7,115 nucleotides of DNA from an uncultured Bacteroidota bacterium (GCA_903851455.1 CAINOM010000681.1:1-7115); one strand, 5' to 3'; shown: positions 1 through 5,454, numbered from the stretch's first letter. Made by a program: numbers and translations. The notes: generated from the letters alone by a model not told the origin.

Positions 1-1216
1 CGACCGCGCAGAGAGTGACGTAAATATCCTGTTTACAGGCATAAAGGGTAACATTTGCGACCAGTGTATAGAAAACGCACATTCTTTGCTGGCAGAGGCA
101 ACAGGGGCTGCTGATAAGGTAAAAAAAGAAGAGCCGAAAGCCGAGATCCTTAAATCTAAGATTTACAAGCCACGCGAAATAAAAGAGTTCCTGGACCAAT
201 ATGTGATCGGGCAGAATGATGCCAAAAAGGTACTCTCTGTAGCTATATACAACCACTACAAGCGCCTCACCATGCCACCGCAGGACGATGTGGAGATCGA
301 AAAGTCAAACATCATGATGGTAGGTGAGACCGGCACAGGTAAGACCCTGCTGGCTAAAACCATTGCACGACTGCTGCAGGTGCCTTTTGCTATTGTGGAT
401 GCTACGGTGTTTACAGAAGCAGGTTATGTAGGAGAAGATGTGGAAAGCATACTTTCTCGCCTGCTGCAGGCAAGCAACTACGATGTGGCTGCTGCCGAGC
501 GTGGCATAGTATATATAGATGAGCTGGATAAGATAGGCCGCAAGAGCGACAACCCATCAATAACCCGCGATGTAAGTGGCGAAGGTGTGCAGCAGGCTAT
601 GCTGAAACTGCTGGAAGGTTCTGAAGTGCTGGTGCCACCACAGGGCGGCCGCAAGCACCCGGAGCAGAAGATGATAAAAGTAAATACGCAAAACATACTG
701 TTCATATGCGGCGGTGCATTTGAAGGCATTGATAAAATGATAGCCCGCAGGATACAGACCTCTGCGATCGGTTGTAACGCCATCAAAGCCACCAAGGACC
801 TGGACCGTGCGAACCTGCTGCAATATGTGAACGCACAGGACCTGCGCACCTTTGGGCTGATACCCGAGTTGCTGGGCAGGTTGCCGGTGGTGACTTATCT
901 GAACCCGCTCGATGCGGCTTCACTGAAGCTTATTCTCACGCAACCGAAGAATGCGCTCGTGAAGCAATACATGAGGTTGTTTGAATTTGAAGGCATAAAA
1001 CTGACCATGGAAGACGGCGCGCTGGACTACATGGTGCAGAAGGCGATACAATACAAGCTTGGCGGTCGCGGTCTCCGCGCTATCTGCGAAATGATACTTA
1101 CAGATGCTATGTTTGATATGCCATCGGAGCAGCACAATGGTACGTTCCATCTTACACTCGAATATTCGAAGCAGATGATAGAGCACGCCAAGCTGGACCA
1201 TATGAAGGCGGCGTAG
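1..1216 (+). CDS. clpX: ClpX, ATP-binding subunit of the Clp protease (5' end missing)
   Basis: ClpX is a cytoplasmic AAA+ unfoldase that feeds tagged proteins to ClpP. The reading frame is open from base 2, so the gene starts before the window. A later TTG at 86 is not its true start, because the codons before it encode the second half of the N-terminal zinc domain: the pair ICDQC (nt 53-67) inside the usual GxxGxICDxC context. Then come the linker, Walker A GETGTGKT (nt 323-346), pore loop GYVGED, Walker B IVYIDELDK, the RKH loop GGRKHPEQ, the arginine-finger segment PELLGRLPV and the sensor-2 motif GGRGLR. The C-terminus is complete and ends at a TAG. Two residues differ from the best-known forms: Glu instead of Pro in Walker A, and Cys in the ClpP-docking IGF loop (IGC, nt 767-775). 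The identity is certain; clpP would be expected upstream but is not visible. Confidence 0.97.
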   Translation, partial: DRAESDVNILFTGIKGNICDQCIENAHSLLAEATGAADKVKKEEPKAEILKSKIYKPREIKEFLDQYVIGQNDAKKVLSVAIYNHYKRLTMPPQDDVEIEKSNIMMVGETGTGKTLLAKTIARLLQVPFAIVDATVFTEAGYVGEDVESILSRLLQASNYDVAAAERGIVYIDELDKIGRKSDNPSITRDVSGEGVQQAMLKLLEGSEVLVPPQGGRKHPEQKMIKVNTQNILFICGGAFEGIDKMIARRIQTSAIGCNAIKATKDLDRANLLQYVNAQDLRTFGLIPELLGRLPVVTYLNPLDAASLKLILTQPKNALVKQYMRLFEFEGIKLTMEDGALDYMVQKAIQYKLGGRGLRAICEMILTDAMFDMPSEQHNGTFHLTLEYSKQMIEHAKLDHMKAA

Positions 1217-1256
1217 CCCCTGGCCCCTCCGCCCGGATTAATTATCCATTCGGACA

Positions 1257-1277
1257 GGCCTAAAGGAGGAGCTTCTC
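1257..1277. repeat. Degenerate REP-like palindromic unit after clpX
   Basis: The segment contains CCTAAAGG followed by AGGAGCTTCTC. It resembles the two better copies at 5321-5346 and 5423-5447, which carry CCCCTGAAGGGG and CCCCTTTAGGGG cores; the GCTTCT tail is shared with the 5321 copy. The AGGAGG inside it looks like a Shine-Dalgarno site but is better explained as part of this unit. The assignment rests on comparison by eye and is the weakest of the three copies. Confidence 0.35.
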
Positions 1278-1306
1278 TTATTAGTAATGGCCGGAAAGTG
1301 CTACGT

Positions 1307-1334
1307 TTTTGAATTTTTACTTTTGAATTTTTAC
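1307..1334 (+). repeat. Exact 14-bp tandem duplication over a promoter
   Basis: The unit TTTTGAATTTTTAC occurs twice head to tail (1307-1320 and 1321-1334) with no mismatch. It carries the T-rich box that is found before other genes in this window. The duplication creates two possible -7 boxes ahead of the small gene at 1341. Confidence 0.85.
1318..1325 (+). promoter_or_regulatory. Putative -7 promoter box for the 59-aa protein
   Basis: TACTTTTG matches the Bacteroidota -7 consensus TAnnTTTG exactly. It straddles the junction of the 14-bp duplication. A second, imperfect box, TACTTTGC, follows at 1332. No good TTTG -33 element is visible at the usual distance. Transcription would begin only about 10 bases before the ATG at 1341, which argues against an upstream start at 1287. 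Confidence 0.45.
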
Positions 1335-1340
1335 TTTGCA

Positions 1341-1520
1341 ATGGACGATCTGGTACAACAGTTAAAAGACAAGGCCGGGCTTACTGAAGAACAGGCGCAT
1401 AAGGCACTGGCTACGATGAAAGATTTTCTGATGGGCAAGGTGCCGCCTATGTTCAGCGGGTTTGTGGAGAATTTCTTTGCCAAGAATACCCCGGCTGCAG
1501 AAGAAGATCCGCTGGGCTAG
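1341..1520 (+). CDS. Small conserved-looking helical protein, 59 aa
   Basis: The function is unknown. The protein begins MDDLVQQLKDKAGLTEEQAH and looks like an amphipathic helix, a short turn, a second helix (residues about 18-33), then a hydrophobic segment PPMFSGFVENFF and an acidic tail. There is no signal peptide or metal motif. The LxxKAGLTEEQA pattern recalls small Bacteroidota proteins of undefined role, but I cannot name a family. An in-frame ATG at 1287 would add 18 residues, but that extension (FEFLLLNFYF) is just the translation of the duplicated promoter sequence, so I chose 1341. The gene lies 124 bases after clpX with its own promoter box. Its TAG overlaps the stop codon of the convergent gene in a shared CTAG. 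Confidence 0.75.
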   Translation: MDDLVQQLKDKAGLTEEQAHKALATMKDFLMGKVPPMFSGFVENFFAKNTPAAEEDPLG

Positions 1521-2020
1521 TACTTTAATACAAAGTGCTGCCTTTCTTTAAATTCTTGCTTAAAGAATAACACACCCATTCCAAACAGGTCAATACTCAT
1601 TCGCACTTGTGGTTGTTTGGTAATTTTATTCCACGCGGCGCTATTGGCTTTTGTTTTGTGGATATGTGTCACTATCACCGCACTGTCATTCTTCAGCCAT
1701 TGTTCATGCCGCTGAAGACCTTCTAACCACGCGGCGGAATTATCATCATTGATCACCAGCATTTCCAACGGCTCATTGACTAGCGATAGATCTGTACTAT
1801 ACCTGGTATTGCTATAATGGTAGTAAGTGGCTATCCGCGTCATCAGGTTTTCGTACTTCAATTCCATGTAGGTGCCGCTGAGCAATCTAGCCTGGTCAAG
1901 TACCGATTTATCAAGCAGTACATGTTCTACAAAATCATAGACAAACGGTGAGTGCGTGCCATGGCGGCCACGTGCTTTCCAGCTATATTTTAGATATGCT
2001 ACGAAACTGTGTAAGGCCAT
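1517..2020 (-). CDS. Shortened methyltransferase-like protein, probably without a SAM site
   Basis: This 167-residue protein has the two ends of a Bacteroidota family usually annotated as class I SAM-dependent methyltransferase. The N-terminal signature is KARGRHGTHSPFVYDF (residues 15-30). The C-terminal part runs from LEMLVINDDNSAAW (85-98) through VIVTHIHKTKANSAAWNKI to IDLFGMGVLFFKQE (143-155) and HFVLKY. As I recall the family, full-length members are about 240-260 residues and have a glycine-rich SAM loop of the ILELGTSLG type between these parts. Here residues about 72-84 run straight past that place, and the acidic DD before IHW is replaced by TH. I infer an internally reduced, possibly non-catalytic relative; the frame itself is intact. 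It lies 25 bases after folA and is probably co-transcribed with it. Confidence 0.7.
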   Translation of the reverse strand: MALHSFVAYLKYSWKARGRHGTHSPFVYDFVEHVLLDKSVLDQARLLSGTYMELKYENLMTRIATYYHYSNTRYSTDLSLVNEPLEMLVINDDNSAAWLEGLQRHEQWLKNDSAVIVTHIHKTKANSAAWNKITKQPQVRMSIDLFGMGVLFFKQEFKERQHFVLKY

Positions 2021-2045
2021 TTATAGATCAGCTCAAAGAAAACGA

Positions 2046-2549
2046 CTACAACTCGATCCGCTCAAACTTCTGGAAGGTGAAGGCATATTGGTGAAAATCA
2101 TCGACATGGTGTTTTTCCTCCCATACCAGTTTCCAGTGGGTATGGTCAATGTTGGGAAAGAATGCATCAGCATCGTGTACCGTAGTATGAACGCGCGTGA
2201 TGTACATCCGGTCTACCAATGGCATAGTGGCCTCGAATATCTGCCCGCCGCCAATGATAAACCCTTCTTCTGCGTTCTCCTGCTGAAGACGCTCTATAGC
2301 AGCGTTGATATCATCATACAACAGCACACCTTCGGGCAGCTTAAGGTCTTTGCTGCGAGAGATCACGATATTGAGCCGTCCCGGCAAAGCTCTTCCCAGT
2401 GACTCAAAAGTTTTGCGTCCCATGATCACGGGCTTGCCCATGGTGGTGCGTTTAAAAAACTTCAGGTCTTCAGGCAGATGCCAGGGTAAGGTGTTATGCC
2501 GGCCTATGGCGTTGTTTTCAGAAACGGCAACTATAAAGGAGAGGATCAT
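2046..2549 (-). CDS. folA: Dihydrofolate reductase
   Basis: FolA reduces dihydrofolate to tetrahydrofolate with NADPH in the cytoplasm and is the target of trimethoprim. The 167-residue length is normal. Visible hallmarks are IVAVSENNAIGRHNTLPWHLPEDL, with the catalytic acid at Asp28, then MGRKTFESLGRALPGRLNIVISR (residues 43-65), which holds NADPH-binding residues and the folate-contacting Arg58, and the nucleotide-binding FIIGGGQIF (97-105). No resistance-type change can be judged by eye. The gene follows thyA on the same strand, a common functional pairing because ThyA produces the dihydrofolate that FolA recycles. A gap of about 120 bases with its own promoter-like sequence suggests folA can also be transcribed separately. 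Confidence 0.97.
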   Translation of the reverse strand: MILSFIVAVSENNAIGRHNTLPWHLPEDLKFFKRTTMGKPVIMGRKTFESLGRALPGRLNIVISRSKDLKLPEGVLLYDDINAAIERLQQENAEEGFIIGGGQIFEATMPLVDRMYITRVHTTVHDADAFFPNIDHTHWKLVWEEKHHVDDFHQYAFTFQKFERIEL

Positions 2550-2554
2550 TTTAT

Positions 2555-2574
2555 TAGTCGTAAGTCTACGACTA
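2555..2574. promoter_or_regulatory. Palindrome downstream of the folA promoter, possible operator
   Basis: TAGTCGTA and TACGACTA form a perfect 8-bp inverted repeat with a 4-base centre. It sits between the putative -7 box of folA and its start codon, where a repressor site would overlap the transcription start. It is also half of the inverted repeat bounding the intergenic element, so the symmetry may come from the repeat rather than from selection for regulation. Confidence 0.35.
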
Positions 2575-2607
2575 TAAAGGTAAATTATTTAACCCTAAGT
2601 AAACAAA
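2575..2607 (-). promoter_or_regulatory. Putative folA promoter (-33 TTTG, -7 TACCTTTA)
   Basis: On the minus strand TTTG (2607-2604) is followed after 21 bases by TACCTTTA (2582-2575), a 7-of-8 match to TAnnTTTG. The spacing is about right for the Bacteroidota primary sigma factor. The predicted start lies near 2569, giving a leader of about 20 bases before the folA ATG. Confidence 0.55.
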
Positions 2608-2669
2608 AGAAAACGAGCACATGTTCCACTCCCGGACTTACGACTCACGACTTATGAGTTAGGACTAAT

Positions 2670-3464
2670 TTACACAGCTACCGGGGCCTTAATGGCTGGG
2701 TGGTGCTGGTAATTTTCCAGGGTGAAGTCCTCGTACTTAAAGTCGAACAGGTCTTTTACTTCGGGGTTTATTTTCATGGTGGGCAGTGGGAAGGGCGTAC
2801 GGCTCAGCTGGAGCTTTGCCTGTTCCATATGGTTGCTGTAAAGATGCACATCACCAAAAGTATGGATGAACTCACCCGGCTGCAGTCCACACACCTGCGC
2901 CATCATCATGGTAAGCAGTGCATAAGAAGCAATGTTGAACGGCACGCCCAGGAAAACATCTGCACTGCGCTGGTATAGCTGGCAGCTAAGCTTGCCGTCA
3001 GCTACATAAAACTGGAACAATGCATGGCAAGGGTTGAGACCCATCTTCGGCAGGTCGGCTACATTCCATGCACTTACGATCATGCGGCGGCTATCAGGGT
3101 TGGTCTTTATCTGGTTGAGGACGTCTTTTATCTGGTCGTAGGTCTTACCATCAGCCCCTGTCCAGCTGCGCCATTGATGGCCGTAGATAGGGCCAAGACT
3201 ACCGTTCTTATCAGCCCATTCGTCCCAGATGCTCACGCCATGCTCATGCAGGTATGCGACATTGGTATCGCCTTTCAGAAACCAGAGCAATTCATAGATG
3301 ATGGATTTAAGATGCAGCTTTTTAGTGGTTACCAGCGGAAACCCTTTTTGCAGGTCGAAACGCATCTGGTAGCCGAAGCAACTGGTGGTGCCTGTGCCTG
3401 TGCGGTCGCTCTTTTGTACGCCGGTGTCTAAAATATGTTGAACGAGATCTAAATATGCCTGCAT
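2670..3464 (-). CDS. thyA: Thymidylate synthase
   Basis: ThyA converts dUMP to dTMP using 5,10-methylene-tetrahydrofolate as both carbon donor and reductant. The 264-residue length equals that of E. coli ThyA, and the sequence aligns with it from end to end. Key sites are Arg21 in [15 protein letters not shown] (79-85), the paired arginines in DSRR (124-127), the catalytic Cys146 in [32 protein letters not shown] (residues 162-184) with Arg166, Asp169 and Asn177, and HLYSNHMEQ with His207 and Tyr209. It ends with the conserved IKAPVAV. It starts 28 bases after the upstream membrane-protein gene and is followed by folA, the next step of the dTMP cycle. Confidence 0.98.
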   Translation of the reverse strand: MQAYLDLVQHILDTGVQKSDRTGTGTTSCFGYQMRFDLQKGFPLVTTKKLHLKSIIYELLWFLKGDTNVAYLHEHGVSIWDEWADKNGSLGPIYGHQWRSWTGADGKTYDQIKDVLNQIKTNPDSRRMIVSAWNVADLPKMGLNPCHALFQFYVADGKLSCQLYQRSADVFLGVPFNIASYALLTMMMAQVCGLQPGEFIHTFGDVHLYSNHMEQAKLQLSRTPFPLPTMKINPEVKDLFDFKYEDFTLENYQHHPAIKAPVAV

Positions 3465-3487
3465 AGTTCCTCAAAGGATATGTACTG

Positions 3488-3495
3488 CAAATTTA
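3488..3495 (-). promoter_or_regulatory. Putative thyA -7 box overlapping the upstream stop codon
   Basis: The minus strand reads TAAATTTG, an exact TAnnTTTG match, and its first three bases are the TAA stop of the preceding membrane-protein gene. The thyA ATG lies 23 bases further. No clear TTTG -33 element is present upstream within the coding sequence, so this may be chance in A/T-rich DNA or a promoter with a weak -33. Confidence 0.35.
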
Positions 3496-3957
3496 GCTAA
3501 TCTTGGCTTCTTTTCTCTTATCCCTGAAATGACGGACCAAGGTATACACCAAAGCGACCGGTGCATAAAGGATCATAACACGGGACAAGAGGGTGATAAA
3601 CATTCGACCCGCTGTGACACTAAAAAATCGCAGGCGCCCTACCTGTGAATAGAATAATACAGCATCGAGAAAGATAAACAGGCCGATAAAACATATGGTC
3701 AACGCAAAGTAAACCAGGTAGTTTCTTTTGGTGAGGTATTTGTTATAAAGCAGGTAATAATGGCTGATTGCCATAAGCGAGGCCAATCCGGTACATCCGA
3801 TACTGGCAATGATATCATGAAAAGAACATTCTTGTCCATTAAGCCAAAAGTGAACAAAAAGAACTGAAATCAAAAACAAAAAATACAGCCCCCACCAGGT
3901 GAGAAATTGATTTACTACCAACCGCCTGTTTGGGCTAACAGTCTCCATGATGGTCAT
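3493..3957 (-). CDS. Four-helix inner-membrane protein, paralogue A
   Basis: This 154-residue protein has no recognised family. It has four hydrophobic stretches, at about residues 18-40, 49-70, 78-103 and 121-145, and ends in a basic tail, RHFRDKRKEAKIS, that should lie in the cytoplasm. It resembles the next gene upstream (4455-4009). Shared marks are QFLxWW near the start, LASLM before helix 2's end, a YLxY motif, FxxLDxxLF, and RVxIxYxPxALVY in the last helix. Gapless alignment with that paralogue begins at the Met encoded at 3948-3946, so the true start may be there, though the ATG at 3957 has a typical A-rich leader. A membrane domain of this size recalls the sensor part of LytS-like kinases, but no kinase domain follows; that is only a guess. 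Confidence 0.75.
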   Translation of the reverse strand: MTIMETVSPNRRLVVNQFLTWWGLYFLFLISVLFVHFWLNGQECSFHDIIASIGCTGLASLMAISHYYLLYNKYLTKRNYLVYFALTICFIGLFIFLDAVLFYSQVGRLRFFSVTAGRMFITLLSRVMILYAPVALVYTLVRHFRDKRKEAKIS

Positions 3958-4008
3958 TTTATTAAAAAAACGAAAAGACTTTTGCTCGATTACCTATCCG
4001 TTCTTCTG

Positions 4009-4455
4009 CTACAGCTTCCTGTCCCGGGAGCTGCGGAATAATGCATAAACCAATGCGAGCGGCACATAAGCAATAATAACCCGCTGGCAATTGACAAGGA
4101 TCAGGTGCGATGGGGTATTTTTCAGAAAAAAATACTCGCCGATCCGGAAACGGAACAGCATAAAATCGAGCAGCACAAACACAATGACAAGCGCTCCGCT
4201 GGTTGCCAGATAGGCCAGGTATTTTTTTTGAGCAAAGTAGCCACGAACGAAAAAGTAACAGTGGATTATTGACATCAGTGATGCAAGGACCGCACACTCG
4301 GCAACAAAAAGAACATCACGGAAAGTAACGGGAACCGGGCCGCTGGTGATGGGCATCATGATCATAAATACCGCCTGCAAACAAGCGAAACAGACAACCC
4401 ACCATAGCAAAAACTGAGTTGAAAGCACCCGCAGGTTCATGGCTTTTTGATCCAT
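4009..4455 (-). CDS. Four-helix inner-membrane protein, paralogue B
   Basis: This 148-residue protein is the likely duplicate of the gene at 3957-3493, 51 bases downstream. By eye roughly a third of the residues are identical over the C-terminal 90 positions, with no gap needed there. Hydrophobic stretches lie at about residues 13-36, 46-68, 79-102 and 117-141, ending in the basic RSSRDRKL. Aromatic and Cys content is high in the first helices; no enzymatic motif, signal peptide or metal site is evident. It is the first gene of the minus-strand run leading into thyA, and it faces the glycosyltransferase gene divergently across a 148-base gap. Function is unknown; a receptor, transporter partner or envelope role cannot be separated from sequence alone. 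Confidence 0.75.
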   Translation of the reverse strand: MDQKAMNLRVLSTQFLLWWVVCFACLQAVFMIMMPITSGPVPVTFRDVLFVAECAVLASLMSIIHCYFFVRGYFAQKKYLAYLATSGALVIVFVLLDFMLFRFRIGEYFFLKNTPSHLILVNCQRVIIAYVPLALVYALFRSSRDRKL

Positions 4456-4469
4456 AGTGTTATTTTATT

Positions 4470-4501
4470 CAAAATAACCAAAATGTAATGACAGTTGCAA
4501 A
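4470..4501 (-). promoter_or_regulatory. Putative promoter for paralogue B
   Basis: On the minus strand TTTG (4501-4498) is followed after 20 bases by TTATTTTG (4477-4470), a 7-of-8 match to TAnnTTTG. The ATG at 4455 is 14 bases beyond. The element fits Bacteroidota spacing, but the region is A/T-rich, so chance matches are likely. Confidence 0.4.
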
Positions 4502-4507
4502 TAAAAA

Positions 4508-4517
4508 GTGTGCACAC
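4508..4517. promoter_or_regulatory. 10-bp perfect palindrome, possible operator
   Basis: GTGTGCACAC is its own reverse complement. It lies in the divergent region, just upstream of the putative promoter of paralogue B and about 40 bases upstream of the box before the glycosyltransferase. The position suits a shared regulator, but the site is a single short palindrome. Confidence 0.3.
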
Positions 4518-4546
4518 CCTTTATTTGGCGTTTACGTTCTTTATCA

Positions 4547-4566
4547 GCCGAAAATTTTTACTTTCG
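4547..4566 (+). promoter_or_regulatory. Putative promoter box of the glycosyltransferase gene
   Basis: GCCGAAAATTTTTAC is followed by TTTCG, giving TACTTTCG, a 7-of-8 match to TAnnTTTG at 4559-4566. The same 15 bases recur exactly at 5394-5408. No TTTG lies at the usual spacing; the nearest is 31 bases upstream of the box. Confidence 0.45.
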
Positions 4567-4603
4567 CATACGTAAATTATAACACTTACCGTTAAATACG
4601 AAG

Positions 4604-5320
4604 ATGGGTACATTATCAATAGTCATACCTGCTTATAACGAAGGCCCTACTATTCACAGGATATTGAATAAAGTAAAGGCAGTAGTTCTGACCGATGGTA
4701 TGAAAAAAGAGGTCATCATCGTTAATGACTGCTCAAAAGATAATACGGAAGAGGCCATCCTTGCCTACAAGACAACGAATCCCGATCTGCCCATATCTTA
4801 CTACAAACACGAAGTGAACCAGGGTAAGGGTGCAGCATTGCACACAGGCATAAAAAAAGCAACCGGGGATTTTGTGATCATCCAGGATGCCGACCTGGAG
4901 TATGACCCTGAAGAATACAACATACTGCTGAAACCCTTGCTGAATGATTTTGCCGATGTGGTTTACGGATCCCGCTTTGTGGGTGGCAAGCCTCACCGCA
5001 TCTTATTTTTCTGGCACTCTATAGGCAACAGGTGGCTCACCACCGCTTCCAATATGTTTACCAATCTGAACCTTACCGATATGGAAACCTGCTACAAGGT
5101 TTTTAAGCGGGAGATGGTACAGGGCCTAAAGCTGGAGGAAAAACGCTTTGGGTTTGAGCCGGAAGTGACCGCCAAGATATCGCGCATACCCAAGGTGCGG
5201 ATCTACGAGGTGGGTATCTCTTACTACGGCCGCACCTATGAAGAAGGTAAGAAGATCGGCATGAAAGACGCCTTCAGGGCGCTGTATTGTATCATCAAGT
5301 ACAATGTATTTAAGAAGTAA
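4604..5320 (+). CDS. Family 2 glycosyltransferase, polyprenyl-phosphate sugar synthase type
   Basis: The 238-residue protein is a soluble GT-A enzyme of the DPM1/DPG-synthase type, which transfers a hexose from a nucleotide sugar to a polyprenyl phosphate at the inner face of the membrane. Motifs in order: SIVIPAYNE (residues 5-13), [11 protein letters not shown] (38-48) with the nucleotide-binding Asp42, [11 protein letters not shown] (72-82), the metal-binding DAD at 95-97 within [17 protein letters not shown] (121-128), the acceptor-side [11 protein letters not shown] (160-170), [12 protein letters not shown] (181-192) and [14 protein letters not shown] (205-218). It lacks the C-terminal transmembrane helices of ArnC or GtrB relatives, and so resembles short DPM1 forms. 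The sugar and acceptor cannot be told from sequence. The gene stands alone, with a REP-like hairpin directly after its stop. Confidence 0.9.
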   Translation: MGTLSIVIPAYNEGPTIHRILNKVKAVVLTDGMKKEVIIVNDCSKDNTEEAILAYKTTNPDLPISYYKHEVNQGKGAALHTGIKKATGDFVIIQDADLEYDPEEYNILLKPLLNDFADVVYGSRFVGGKPHRILFFWHSIGNRWLTTASNMFTNLNLTDMETCYKVFKREMVQGLKLEEKRFGFEPEVTAKISRIPKVRIYEVGISYYGRTYEEGKKIGMKDAFRALYCIIKYNVFKK

Positions 5321-5346
5321 AAGCCCAAACCCCTGAAGGGGCTTCT
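5321..5346 (+). terminator. Hairpin after the glycosyltransferase; left REP-like unit
   Basis: The sequence starts directly after the TAA. AAGCCC (5321-5326) can pair with GGGCTT (5339-5344), or CCCC (5330-5333) with GGGG (5338-5341) around TGAA. A weak A/T run follows, so termination in the plus direction is plausible but not ideal. Its reverse complement matches the unit at 5423-5447 closely, making the two an inverted pair. Confidence 0.5.
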
Positions 5347-5393
5347 ATATATTTTCAAGTCGCATTTCCAAAATTGTTTGATTTTTATCTGAT

Positions 5394-5413
5394 GCCGAAA
5401 ATTTTTACCTTAG
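5394..5413 (+). promoter_or_regulatory. Putative promoter box of the carbonic-anhydrase-like gene
   Basis: GCCGAAAATTTTTAC is an exact copy of the box at 4547-4561 and is followed by CTTAG, giving TACCTTAG (5406-5413), a 7-of-8 match to TAnnTTTG. A TTTG lies at 5377-5380, 25 bases upstream, which is longer than usual. Transcription from here would start near 5419. Confidence 0.45.
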
Positions 5414-5422
5414 CTAAATGCC

Positions 5423-5454
5423 AGGCTCCCCTTTAGGGGCCGGGGGTTTTTTTT
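5423..5454 (+). terminator. Terminator-like hairpin with T8 against a start codon; right REP-like unit
   Basis: CCCC (5428-5431) and GGGG (5436-5439) pair around TTTA, flanked by GG and CC, followed by five G and then eight T (5447-5454) that touch the ATG at 5455. The form is that of an intrinsic terminator, although the extra G run lies between stem and T tract. It would be nearly the whole leader of the downstream mRNA if the box at 5406 is the promoter. The core is shared with 5321-5346 in inverted orientation. Confidence 0.5.

Larger units (their letters stand above)
2553..2669. repeat. MITE/REP-like segment with terminal inverted repeats between thyA and folA
   Basis: ATTAGTC at 2553-2559 and GACTAAT at 2663-2669 form exact terminal inverted repeats. 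AGTCGTAAGTC (2556-2566) and GACTTACGACT (2635-2645) are an exact 11-bp inverted pair. On the right end degenerate 7-base units follow one another: ACTTACG, ACTCACG, ACTTATG, AGTTAGG, ACTAATT (2636-2670). The segment fills almost the whole gap between the two genes and reaches the thyA stop codon. No open frame lies inside. Confidence 0.6.

Noticed and set aside
86..1216. TTG at 86 as the start of ClpX
   Set aside because: The upstream codons encode the ClpX zinc-domain sequence with ICDQC, so the gene continues beyond the window edge.
1264..1340. AGGAGG at 1264-1269 followed by ATG at 1287 as the start of the small gene
   Set aside because: The spacing of about 17 bases is too long, this phylum rarely uses Shine-Dalgarno sites, the AGGAGG belongs to a REP-like unit, and the added 18 residues translate the duplicated promoter.
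1544..1567. TTCTTTAA / TTAAAGAA hairpin as a terminator for the 59-aa gene
   Set aside because: The 8-bp stem is A/T-rich, has no T run in either direction, and lies inside the coding end of the convergent gene.
2553..2670. CRISPR-like array from the short repeats between thyA and folA
   Set aside because: The units are 7 bases, degenerate, directly adjacent and in both orientations, with no spacers.
3962..4297. Minus-strand frame of 111 codons overlapping paralogue B
   Set aside because: It lies within another frame of a better-supported gene, has an implausible Cys- and Pro-rich composition, and matches nothing I recognise.
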